A stretch of DNA of 26,570 nucleotides from Basidiobolus meristosporus CBS 931.73 (Eukaryota; Basidiobolomycota; Basidiobolomycetes; Basidiobolales; Basidiobolaceae), in contig MCFE01000915.1 in NCBI GenBank assembly GCA_002104905.1, positions 1 to 26,570 on the forward strand. Reading direction: 5' to 3'. Under the pieces are notes generated by a model. The model did not search any database. It was not told where the DNA came from and saw only the letters and a program-made list of their open reading frames with translations. Position numbers and translations under genes: made by a program. Below, in pieces: positions 16,828 through 25,772 of the stretch (positions within the stretch are counted from its first letter, which is position 1; the number at the start of each line of letters is the position of its first letter).

Positions 16828-19748
16828 ATGGACAAGACTACTTTGACTCAAGACTGTAAGAGAAGAGAAAAAAGACCATGTGGCTATTGTGGCAAGCCAC
16901 TCAGCCATGAAGCACGCAGACAGCATAGGAAGTATTACAAGGATCATGGCCAGTGTTTTGCCACTCAAGTCATATTTGACCATTCATTGGTCACTACTGT
17001 ACCAACATTATTGTGCTGGCCAGTTGATACTTCTATATCAGCACCTGGCTGTCTTTGTCACCTTGCGTAAACTGAGTCAGGTGAGTTTGGGATGCCTTTA
17101 GGCTTACCTCAGCCTTCTGAATATGGCATGCAGAGTGATAGCTCTGACAAAGAAGGTTCACTGATGGATTTTGAGCCTATCTCCCCTAACACCAGTACCA
17201 TATATGAGCCCAGTCAAATCCCTATATGCAATGAGACAACACTAGTTGAGACAAATGCCAAGGATACTATATAGAGCCAAGTGAGCCCAGTAATCCATCT
17301 ACTGGTGAATGATGTGATGTTGTGGCTAGAGAAGTGGCACGTTTCCACTAATATCAGTAATGGGGGCTTTGAGGATTTATTACTACTTGCCAAAATCATA
17401 CTGGGATGGAACTTACCATGTACATGGTACAAGTGGACAACTGTCATGCGGCTGGCAACATATGATCCAGAGACTGTCCTGATTCCAGCATGTGTTAACA
17501 GTTGCATGGCATTCACAGCCAAAAATGCTACCATTTAACATGTCCAAATTGTCAGGAATCCACCACCATTGAGGGAAAACATTGTTCACACTCTGGATAT
17601 ATTCCGGTCATACCCCATCTGAGGAAGCTGATGCAGTCCAACAAATATTGCAATGCTATACAGTACCACACTCAGTATCAATCAATCGCAAACATATCCA
17701 ATATATTTGATGGCATACATTACAAACAGCTCAGAAGCAAGGGCTACTTTGAAGGTATGTGTGACCATGCCTTTGCTTTAGCACTTGATGGATTCTCATT
17801 AAACAAGTACTCTACCAGCAAATCCTGCTGGCCACTAATTCTCATCAATCTGAATCTGCTGCCCATCTTACAATATCAGAGCAACAATCTGATGGTAGTC
17901 TCACTGGTATCTGGGCCTAAACCACCGTCCAACCTGGATAGCTACTTGTATCCATTGCTCAATGAATTTTGTATGCTTTCCAGCGGGATAATGGTAAATG
18001 GCCATCATGTAAAGTGCATATTAGTATCTGCATTGGAGATATCCCAGCCATCAGCAAGATAGCAGGTTTTTCTGGGCACAATGGAAGGTATTGCTGTCAA
18101 ATGTGTGCAATCCAGGGGATTTACTCCATAACTCACACACATTATTATTACCCAAACACCAGTACTAAGAACATCATCTTTCCACAGAGAGAACATACAG
18201 AAGTAAGCAGGCAATTGCAGCAAAGTTGGCAAGCTATAAGCCATTGGACAGAATATGGAATCAATTGGAAACCGGAGATACTTAAGATAGAGGGTATCTG
18301 CTGGAGCAAAAGCTTTCCACTGGGAGCAATGCATTTGCTTTTCAACAATATCCCTATACTGATGACCAAGTTGTACATGGGGCATTTCAAGCTAAATGAG
18401 CCCTTCAAGATACTGGAGAAATTTGAAAAAATTGGTAAGATATTTCAGAGTATCCGCTACTGTAAGTACTTCTCACGGGCTCCAATTAATATTCATATGC
18501 ATATGCAACAATACAAATGCAAAGACTGGATGAACTGGATATGTATTTATTCAAGTAGTGTTCCAAAGCCATTCCTACCAAGAGTACATTGGGAGCATTG
18601 GGAGTCATATGTGGACATTGTAGGAATATTTATCCAGAAGCAGATCACCAATGCCAACTTGACCCATCTACAGTTGTTGCGTGAGGAGTTTGTGACGGGA
18701 TTTGAGCGGCTATACTACAAACATAAAGCTGAACGTGTAGATCTCTGCCGCTACTGTATCCATTCTCTACTCCATCTTGCATGGTGTGTAGAGAATATTG
18801 GGCCTTGCTTCACCTTTGGGGAGTTTCCTATGGAGCAGATGTGTGGGGAGATAGGAAGTCAAGTCAAGTTGTAGGTACTACCATATCCCAATCTGATCAA
18901 GAATATTAACTTCAAGTCTGTCATGGATGTGATGAGATGGCACATGGAGGGCAGCCAGAAAGAGTTGGAAAATACTGAGGACATATGTGCACATGGAGAC
19001 ACCTATGCCTATGGCATTAAGAAGCTAAGCAGCCCCAATGCATGGGTAATCAGTTAAGTAATGCAAAGTTGGGTTGGGTGCAACAAGCAACTAATATTTA
19101 TCAGGAAAACTCCACCAAGATATGCCGGATTTCTTGTGGTCACAAGCCAACTTCTACACCATTCAATACGGAATTCACACAAACAAAAGCCAGAGCGCAC
19201 CTATAAGTGGGACTAGAATCCAGCAGGGAGAAGGAATATATTGGCTAAATACCAAGAAGTTCTTTGCCAATATTCAGGAGGTATTCATGGCAGAAGTGAC
19301 AACAACCCAGCATATGTTTGCAAGATGTATACGCTACCAGCAGTACAAGGTAAATGGCAACTTTGCAAGTATTCACTAAAAAGCTGTCAAGTTGAGGTTA
19401 TAGAAGTATGTCAATTGTGGCAGGTGTGTGCATTTGTAGAGGTTAGTAAGCAGGAGGCCATATTTTTTTTTGATTCAAACTATATGTGGAATACCCAAGG
19501 TTGTACTGGGTAAGCAAATAAAGAAAGGTGATTCTACAGTGTAATATATGATTTGCACAAGGGAAGGTAGAAAAAGGAAATACTATTTGGTAAATTGGTA
19601 TGGTAGCATTATACAGAACCAGCCAGAGGCTGTCATACTGCCAAGCAGAAGCCATCAGAGTCTTGCTGTGAGGCCGTCAAAATACAGTCAAGTTTCTAGC
19701 CATATAAGGCAATTGGAAGTCCTGGCCAACTGGATCCACTTAAAATAG
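16828..19748 (+). pseudogene. Tnp2-type transposase, copy B
   Basis: From ATG 16828: an N-terminal basic zinc-finger-like motif (CGYCGKPLSHEARRQH), an acidic linker, then VMLWLEKWHVSTN. Core motifs are LALDGFSLNKYSTSKSCWPLILINLN (DGF Asp at 17787-17789), LVSGPKPPSNLDSYLYPLLNE, IGDIPAISKIAGFSGHNGRYCCQMC (Asp at 18038-18040), and FPLGAMHLLFNN, where I would expect an acidic residue before -MHL but find Gly (18323-18325). The C-terminal half continues through RVHWEHWESYVDIVG and TFGEFPMEQMCGEIG. Interruptions: TAA 17068-17070, TAG near 17272, frameshifts near 17530, 18010 (one base fewer than copy A) and after 19057, and a stop near 18872. The DDE transposase would cut element ends; this copy is inactive. 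Confidence 0.88.
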
Positions 19749-19992
19749 TAATAGAGCGCTGAAAGTCCGCAACAATAACATGCAAATATTGCCACAGCAC
19801 CAATCAAAAGTTGTCAAGTTTTATCCCTTTATTTGGCATTAAAATTTGCAAAACATCGTCATGATCTTGTTATAAGATTGTCAGGAGGGTCACTAATTCT
19901 AAGCTGCTGTTATTATGACTGTCTCTGAGTGGGATCTTGACCAATGATACAGATTGGATCCCACCGGCAGGACCAAACTAGTTTTCATAGGG
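19749..19992 (+). repeat. Right terminus of CACTA copy B
   Basis: Non-coding 3' segment collinear with 10206-10450 of copy A, ending GTTTTCATAGGG at 19992. Its reverse complement starts CCCTATGAAAAC and pairs with the left terminus at 14393. Gypsy G2 resumes at 19993. Confidence 0.75.
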
Positions 19993-21245
19993 AGATGGAC
20001 TAAAGCAAAATATCCATGTTATCCCAAGTACAAGTTTATGTTACCAGCTCCCAAATATATAGGCCTGTAGGTATTTTTTGTTGTCATTGATCTTCATTCT
20101 TACTGGCTGAGTAATGCAGCTGATTATGTAGTGTTCCCATCAGTGTTGAGACTGAAGATGATCTGGTGAGCTCTAAGTTGAATCTAGCTTTCAAGACATA
20201 TTGCTCTGACATGTACTAGTGTAATGCTCCTGAGTCATTCATAATCTTGGCAGGTTCTGCATTTATTACTCCATTCAAGCGTAATAGATTTCCAGAGTTT
20301 GAGGTTATTTGGGAAAAGTATTCTTCAGTCATATCAGAGGTGAGTTCAGTGTGTACTTCTAGTTCATCTGCAATGTTACTATGCTTAAGAGCTTAAATAT
20401 GGATGAATGTTCTTGTTGACTGGTGTCCATTTCTTCTCTGAGGGAAGTATTCTGCAATATATCCTTGCTGGTGGCAATTAAAGCAAACTCCTTTCTTCCT
20501 ATATTCTTCTGAGGCGGAATTCTCCACAAAGCACCTATTTCCATTGGCACTGCTTCTGAATGTCTTCTTTCATAATGATTTTAACCTCTCTGATTAGTCA
20601 TTGTTAGCTTTGCAGCTCCAAACATAGCTGAGTCACAGTCAATGGCAATCTTGATGGCATCTTCAATAGACTGAGGTCTTTGATTATTCACTTCCTTACA
20701 AATTCTTTCTTTCAACCCATGAAAAAAATAACCAACTTGCTTCAGAGAGTCCATCCTTTCAGTTTGTCCAAGTAGACATCTATGTTCACAGATGTATTCT
20801 TCAACCATTCCTTTCTATCTGAGTGTCTTTAGCTTCCCACCTGGTGGTGTCTGCCAATGTGGGGGTTCAAAAGAATCCTGAATTTTCAACACAACCTCAT
20901 CACAGGTAGAAATTGTGGAGTACTCAATCATGATGGCTACTGAATCTTGTAGTGGTATCACTGTAAAGCTAAATCTGCTAGTACAAAGCTGCATAATGCA
21001 ACTTGCTTTCTGGGGCAAATCCTTTGGCCTTAAGAATTCTTCAATGTGAAAGAACCAAGTTTGCAGATTTTCACTGACTCTACCACATTACCTGTTAACC
21101 TTCACACTTAAGGTGCTCCTGACAGTATTGTACTAGCTCTGGCCCATGTTAATCACTTCTGGTAGCTGCTGGCTGAGGATCTGGAGTAAATGTTGCTGTT
21201 GGGCAATGATTTGCTATGTAGCATTCTTCCATTCTGCACTTTATA
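19993..21245 (-). pseudogene. gypsy G2 gag and protease, 5' half
   Basis: On the minus strand from about 21240: a gag N-terminus with Gln-rich remnants and FAPESKLHYAAL, then EEVVLKIQDSFEPPH-like, GMVEEYICEHRCLLGQTERMDSLKQVGYFFHGLKERICKEVNNQRPQSIEDAIKIAIDCDSAMFG (21000-20600), a degraded zinc knuckle and a degraded protease ending near TWIF at 20010. It is collinear with G3 gag, including the position of every block, but has many stops and frameshifts. Gag would form the particle core. The 5' end stops near 21245 without an LTR. The 3' half is at 14129-14392, beyond CACTA copy B. Confidence 0.85.
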
Positions 21246-21782
21246 TATAAGCAACTGATTAACTAGCATTACCACTTCTTTATAGAACACTTAAATCCAA
21301 GCACTTCTCAGATTGATACATGTTTGGCTACTAAGAAATCATTGAGTATTCTTTAGGCATTGCAGTATAAACAATGTATAGTTGAAATATTGAGCTATTT
21401 GGTATAATTAAGTAGCTAAAGATTACTTCACATTTAATGACTGGTCTTAATCATGGTAAGATTCATTTGCAACCCTAACTTTGCAACTTCTCTCAGATTT
21501 ATGATTATATGATTATTCACCTATGGTCAAGATCAAATTATTGCTTCTAACAAATGTTATGTATATTGAAATATTTGACCATTTGGTATCATTCAGCAGC
21601 TAAAAATTTACTTAGCAATTCTAAACTAGTCTTGGTTGCTATGGGACCAATTTGCAGCGCCAACATAGCAAGTCTCATAAGATCTATGATCCTATGACTA
21701 ATCCCCTATAGTGAAGATTAAATTAATACTATTTACCAAACATTATGTACTAACCCTGAAACTCTCACAAAATGCTCCTGAA
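21246..21782. repeat. Degenerate ~185-bp tandem repeat, about two copies
   Basis: The stretch from about 21369 (AACAATGTATAGTTGAAATATT...GGTATAATTAAGTAGCTAAA) recurs from about 21554 (AATGTTATGTATATTGAAATATT...GGTATCATTCAGCAGCTAAA), and a third start appears near 21741 (CATTATGTAC). Start-to-start spacing is 185 and 186 bp. Copies share blocks such as TTTGCA-CCAACxT and TCTxAGATxTATGAT but are well diverged. 21246-21368 shows nothing I can identify, and no coding potential is visible in the segment. Confidence 0.65.
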
Positions 21783-21933
21783 TGTTAAGAAACCCTCCTT
21801 ATCTAGTATTACAGCTGTATTACTTCTACAAAGGTACAAATACTGATCCTCTTTGTGAATCAATAACAGTTCAACTATTATCCATATTTCTTGATAAGTT
21901 CCTTATATCCAAAATACTTCTTATATTGCAACA
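21783..21933 (+). repeat. Short copia-type LTR of C2
   Basis: TGTTAAG (21783) to TTGCAACA (21933) gives TGTT...AACA ends directly before a primer-site sequence at 21934. It contains GTACAAATA (TATA-like) and GAATCAATAA, which correspond to TATAAATA and GATCAATAA in the LTR at 22510-22764, so the two belong to related but diverged families. The left boundary is inferred only from the TGTT motif. Confidence 0.5.
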
Positions 21934-21946
21934 AGTTATGAGCCCC
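21934..21946 (+). other. Primer binding site, initiator-tRNA anticodon arm type
   Basis: AGTTATGAGCCCC follows the LTR end immediately. With one change it equals GGTTATGAGCCCC at 22765-22777. The reverse complement GGGGCTCATAAC is the anticodon stem-loop sequence of eukaryotic initiator tRNA-Met, including CAU. Known copia-type elements prime from a half-tRNA cut in this loop. Confidence 0.7.
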
Positions 21947-21969
21947 AATTGCCTTAACTTATTCTAAAG

Positions 21970-22375
21970 ATGACTTGTACCAGCAAACAGAACACTAAAA
22001 ACATCTTTCCTGTAAATGAGAGGTTTGATGGGAAGAACTACAGACTTTGGAGAACCAAGTTGGAGATCCACCTTGATGAAAGAAAGCATTGGAACAAAAT
22101 AACAGGAAAAGAAATTGTGCCCAAAGGAACAGCTGAAGAAGTGGAGAAGTTTCAAGAGAAGAAGAGAATGGCCTTCAATGCTGTATATGTCAATATGCAA
22201 GATTCCTTCATTGGACAAATCCATGCTTCAAATACTGCCGATGCCGCATGGGAATCATCAGAGAAGATCTCTAGAGCAAAGCCAGTATCAAGCAAGCTTT
22301 ATATAATAGAAAATGAGTGAAACTGGACAAAAATTAGCTTTGGGAATCAGAGATCACAACCACACCCTTTTTGAT
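21970..22375 (+). pseudogene. copia gag N-terminus fused to protease tail (C2)
   Basis: ATG at 21970 opens 116 codons: VNERFDGKNYRLWRTKLEIHLDERKHWNKITGKE is the conserved N-terminal gag motif of copia elements (DUF4219/UBN2 type; F-x-G-x-NY-x-W-x-x-K-M/L), and AFNAVYVNMQDSFIGQIHASNTADAAWE is the next helix pair. The frame stops at TGA 22318-22320. Almost immediately LALGIRDHN (about 22335-22365) appears, which in C1 belongs to the protease end (near 1757-1780). C2 thus has an internal deletion joining gag to the protease tail and cannot be autonomous. No coding sequence is seen in 22376-22509. Confidence 0.8.
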
Positions 22376-22509
22376 CTGTTGCACATATATGCAGTGATAC
22401 ACAGTGCTACAAATGTATTGTAATTACTGAGTTGTCACCTAAATTTTCATTCTAACTTAGTCACATAGTTTGTATACTGTGATTAGCATTCTGTCCTGAC
22501 CAGATTTCT

Positions 22510-22764
22510 TGTTGGGATTTACTTGGATCATTTTCACCAAATTGTCAGGTACCCAGATTATTATTTTTCTTAAAGTTGTCCAAAAGACCCCAAACTTTGC
22601 ACACATATTCTTGGGACCTTCCTTAGCAGGCTCTACACGTTTGTTTCCTCTACCTTATCAAAAGTATAAATACCATACTTTTGATCAATAAATCTATAAG
22701 TGAATAACATGCAATTCCTCTAGTTCTCCACATCACTTCCAATACTCCTCAGAATATTGCAACA
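22510..22764 (+). repeat. copia-type LTR, 255 bp
   Basis: TGTTGGG at 22510 and GCAACA at 22764 form the short inverted ends TGTTG...CAACA. Inside are GTATAAATA (TATA box, near 22663) and GATCAATAAATC (AATAAA at about 22687). It is followed without gap by a primer site, so it acts as a 5' LTR of a second element rather than the 3' LTR of C2. No polypurine tract precedes it. Confidence 0.65.
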
Positions 22765-22777
22765 GGTTATGAGCCCC
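22765..22777 (+). other. Primer binding site (half initiator tRNA)
   Basis: GGTTATGAGCCCC abuts the LTR end. It is complementary to the initiator tRNA-Met anticodon arm GGGGCTCATAACC over 13 bases, the same type of site as at 21934. This marks 22510-22777 as LTR plus primer site of a copia-type element. Confidence 0.75.
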
Positions 22778-24293
22778 AAGCTTGCTGTCCTCTTGGTGTC
22801 TACTTTGCCTTGGATCCTTTCTGCTAGCCTGGAGAAAGACTTTCTGCACTATTGCCCTGCCTTAGTTAAAGATGACTACCGCTGCTTCAAGGACTATGTT
22901 CATGAGGATATTGCTGTGGAGAAGAAGACCATGTCTTCAAAAGACTCATTCAGTTACTACTCAAGCTGGTTATGAAGGAGAGGATATCAAGTTGACATGT
23001 ATATATGTCAAGAAATATAGTATGTTGGTGCTCTACCACTACTGAAGAAAATTGTTTAATTCCAGCAATTGAGGGTCCACATCTACAATGACGTGTATTG
23101 CTATATGTATTCATATGACCTCAACTAACTGTTAGACAAGCCTTGGATAGGATACTATCCTGAATTGCAAAAAAAAAGTAGAACATCATTGAATGATTGC
23201 CAGAGGAAGATTTTACCAAATCTGTGCTACTCAAAATAAGGCTGAGAATGCAAATACTGGAGCTGTTAACCGCCTTCTTGGACTAGTTATTAATGGAATT
23301 AGATCTCAGAAACAATCTCCCTGAATTGTAAGGATCTCAATGATGCATAATACATATACATCCATCTGGGGTACAGATATGTACTACACAATCCATTGGA
23401 AGAATGCTATAGTTGTATCAAGTGTTTTGATACTGAAACAAGTGTACCAGGAGCTAAATATGGAGCTGTTGGACATGCTGTCACTTTGCTTAAGTCTCAA
23501 AACAGTAGGAGAATGTATTATACAGTTTTAGCAAAATCAACTCTAGAAGATTCTACTACCAGCCTAAGGAGTGAAGCATACAATTGAAAGCCTGATTGGA
23601 GTATTCAACCAAGCAACAGTTGGTCAGTACACAGCTAAGAGCCACTCAGAAGATAACATAGCACTTTATACTTGTTATATATTTATCACTTATTACAGTG
23701 GGAGAAAACACTTGGTTGTATTTAACTTCTCTGGATCCTACCAGAGGAATGTTGATTGGTCAAATCACCTTGAAGTTCTACAACTCAAGATACTGATATA
23801 TTGGAGTATGATACCAAAGTATTGATGAAGCTAGCTATCAAATGCAGTTTATTTGATCAAATTTGGTTAACTCTATCAAAAGTTATGACTGTTATAAGTG
23901 GATGCCAATTTTGATTATATCACTCTCATATAGTCAGACATTGTGGAACAATGATATCATGGAGACTCTTGTGCTCAAAAACATTGTGGTTCCACCTGCA
24001 AGGAAGTCCAGAGCCACCCCACAAAAGGAATTATCCCTGGGTCATTAGAAGAAAAAGAATAGAAGAAAAAGTTGAAAATACAACTACCGCACACTAGGGT
24101 ACTTCCCAAATGGAGCCAAAGCTTATGTAGGCCATATTTGAACTATCTGGCATTGCAGATATGTTCTATGGAGCCTCTTGTACAAAGTTCTCAAGCCAGA
24201 ATCCCCAGAAGAGCCTTGAGACTTCAACAGGATCTGTCAGATATTTTAGTATATGGTGGAACAGATTATTAAATGCTGAAGTCTTGATGTCTG
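22778..24293 (+). other. Unassigned interior of the second copia-type LTR element
   Basis: About 1.5 kb follows the primer site with only short frames: 22757-22972 (LEKDFLHYCPALVKDDYRCFKDYVHED...), 23396-23584 (KYGAVGHAVTLLKSQNSRRMYYTVLAKSTLEDSTTSLRSEAYN) continuing in another frame at 23571-23822 (SLIGVFNQATVGQYTAKSHSEDNIALYTCY...), and short pieces to 24290. The 23396-23822 part has a rhythm loosely like an RNase H fold (S-x-RSEAY, then a strand with NIALYT), but I cannot assign a family. No matching 3' LTR is visible before the gypsy LTR at 24294. I treat it as decayed element DNA of unknown content. Confidence 0.45.
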
Positions 24294-24661
24294 TGTTATG
24301 ATCTGCCGCTTGAATGTTTAAGTTAGATCAGCTCTTAGTCAAATCAATTAGTATATGTTTAGGTTATCAGTATATCAGTATTACCTATCAAATCAGTAGC
24401 ATTAGTCAGCAAATGAATCAGCAGATCCTTATCAGACAGAAATAGATATATTAAGTAGGATCTTATTGGGTGATGATGATGCAATCAAATGAGTCATCAG
24501 CCACAACCTACATTAGGAAATACAATTAGTCAGCAATTGATCTGGCAAAATGTATATAAGGAGCTGCTGGAACCTCAATAAAAATCAGTTCAAGTTTTAG
24601 TGAATACAATACTAGCTAAACTCCCTATTCCTCTACAACTCTTATACCAAGACTTGTAACA
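24294..24661 (+). repeat. 5' LTR of gypsy copy G3, 368 bp
   Basis: TGTTATGATCTGCC at 24294 and ACTTGTAACA at 24661 give inverted TGTTA...TAACA ends. It contains TGTATATAAG (TATA box, 24551-24560) and AATAAA (24577-24582), the normal U3-R signals. A primer site follows after one base. The partner LTR lies outside the window, so neither age nor target duplication can be judged. Confidence 0.85.
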
Positions 24662-24662
24662 T

Positions 24663-24672
24663 TGGTAGCAGC
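24663..24672 (+). other. Primer binding site of G3 (tRNA 3' end type)
   Basis: TGGTAGCAGC begins one base after the LTR end. TGG is complementary to the CCA tail, and TGGTAGC is the form complementary to initiator tRNAs ending GCTACCA, as in Ty1 and Ty3. This contrasts with the internal, anticodon-arm primer sites of the copia elements in the same window. Confidence 0.65.
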
Positions 24673-24719
24673 AATAACCAGAAACCTCCCTCCTGAAGAA
24701 AGAAGAAATCACCCTCAAT

Positions 24720-25772
24720 ATGTTGGACAATCAAGAATGGAAGAATGCCATGCAGCAAATCCTGGCCCAACAGCAACAGTTACTCCAGATACTCAGCCAA
24801 CAGCAACAAGGAATGACTACCATGGCTCAGAGCCAGCAAAGCCCTGTCAAGAGCAACTTTAGTGTGAAGGTCAACCAGTACCATGGCAGAGTCAATGAAA
24901 ACCTGGGAACTTGGCTCTTCCAGATTGAAGAAGCTTTTAAAGCTAAAGGAATTGCTCCAGAAAGCAAGTTGCATTATGCAGCTTCTTACCTGGCAGATGC
25001 AGCCTTACAGTGGTACCACAACAAGATCAGGTCAGCCACTATGATGGGATACTCTATGATCTCTACCTGGGAAGAGTTTGTGTTGGAAATTCAGGATGCT
25101 TTTGAACCTCCACACCAGCAGACACTACTAAGAAGGAAGTTAAAGACACTCAGACAGAAAGGAATGGTGCAAGAATACATCTCTGAGTACAGATGTCTAC
25201 TTGGACAAATTGAAAGAATGGACCCCTTGGATCAAGTTGAATACTTTATTGATGGGTTGAAAGAAAGAACTCGCAAGGAAGTGAATTACCAAAGACATCA
25301 GACTATTGAAGAAGCCATCAAGATTGCAATTGACTATGACTCAGCTATGTTTGGAGTTGGGAAGCCTACAGTGACTAATCAGAAAGGCTACAATCATTAT
25401 GAAAGAAGACAATCAGAAGCAGTACCAATGGAAATAGATGCTATGCAGAAGAATCCCTCCTCAGAAGAATGCAAGAAGGAAGGGCTTTGCTTCAATTGCC
25501 ACCAGCAAGGACATATTGCAAAGTACTGCCCTCAGAGAAGAATTGGACACCAGCCATCAAGAACCTTTAACCATATTGAGTCCCATGAGCACTGTAAGGT
25601 GAAAGATGAGCTTGATGAAGACTCAGAACTCACCTTCCACATGACAGAAGAATACCTATCCCAAATGATCTCAAACTCAGGAAAGCTATTATACCTGAAT
25701 GGAGTAATCAATGGAGTATCTGCCAAGATCATGATTGACTCAGGAGCATTGCATGAGTACATGTCAGAGTAA
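24720..25772 (+). CDS. gypsy G3 gag-protease, open to one stop
   Basis: ATG 24720 opens 350 codons. Residues 11-40 are Gln-rich. Residues 60-215 form the retrotransposon gag domain (LGTWLFQIEEAFKAKG, ALQWYHNKI, W-x-EF-x-x-EIQDAFEPP, L-x-x-LRQKGMVQEYISEYRCLLGQI, YFIDGLKERTRKEV). CFNCHQQGHIAKYC at 257-270 is an intact CX2CX4HX4C knuckle. MIDSGALHEYMSE at 338-350 is the retropepsin active site (DSGA, residues 340-343). The frame closes at TAA 25770-25772, where G1 and G2 have CAA (Gln), and then continues in the same frame, so this is a single transition-type nonsense change. Gag and pol share one frame. The start follows the LTR and primer site by about 50 bp. Confidence 0.88.
   Translation: MLDNQEWKNAMQQILAQQQQLLQILSQQQQGMTTMAQSQQSPVKSNFSVKVNQYHGRVNENLGTWLFQIEEAFKAKGIAPESKLHYAASYLADAALQWYHNKIRSATMMGYSMISTWEEFVLEIQDAFEPPHQQTLLRRKLKTLRQKGMVQEYISEYRCLLGQIERMDPLDQVEYFIDGLKERTRKEVNYQRHQTIEEAIKIAIDYDSAMFGVGKPTVTNQKGYNHYERRQSEAVPMEIDAMQKNPSSEECKKEGLCFNCHQQGHIAKYCPQRRIGHQPSRTFNHIESHEHCKVKDELDEDSELTFHMTEEYLSQMISNSGKLLYLNGVINGVSAKIMIDSGALHEYMSE

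Larger units (their letters stand above)
14393..19992 (+). mobile_element. CACTA/EnSpm-type (Tnp2) transposon copy B with both ends
   Basis: Left end CCCTATGGAAAATTATTG (14393-14410) and, on the other strand, right end CCCTATGAAAACTAGTTTG (from 19992) form short imperfect terminal inverted repeats. The flanks are two halves of one gypsy element, joining at the position where G3 reads CCATCAATCAACTGG on its coding strand. TGA at 14390-14392 and AGA at 19993-19995 are a probable 3-bp target duplication with one later change. The 5.6-kb element carries two head-to-head genes: an accessory gene (-) and Tnp2 (+). Both contain stops and frameshifts, so the copy is dead, but the structure is complete. 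Confidence 0.85.

Noticed and set aside
17074-17098. Intron CAG/GTGAGT...TTTAG in Tnp2 copy B
   Set aside because: It would be only about 21 bases, too short for a spliceosomal intron, and the frame continues across it apart from a stop just upstream.
22765-22777. tRNA gene fragment
   Set aside because: Only 13 bases match, directly at an LTR end; a primer binding site explains it fully, and no cloverleaf surrounds it.
24009-24080. AGAAGAAAAAG direct repeat and basic peptide as a nuclear localisation signal
   Set aside because: It is a low-complexity purine stretch in an unassigned, stop-rich region, with no supporting gene.
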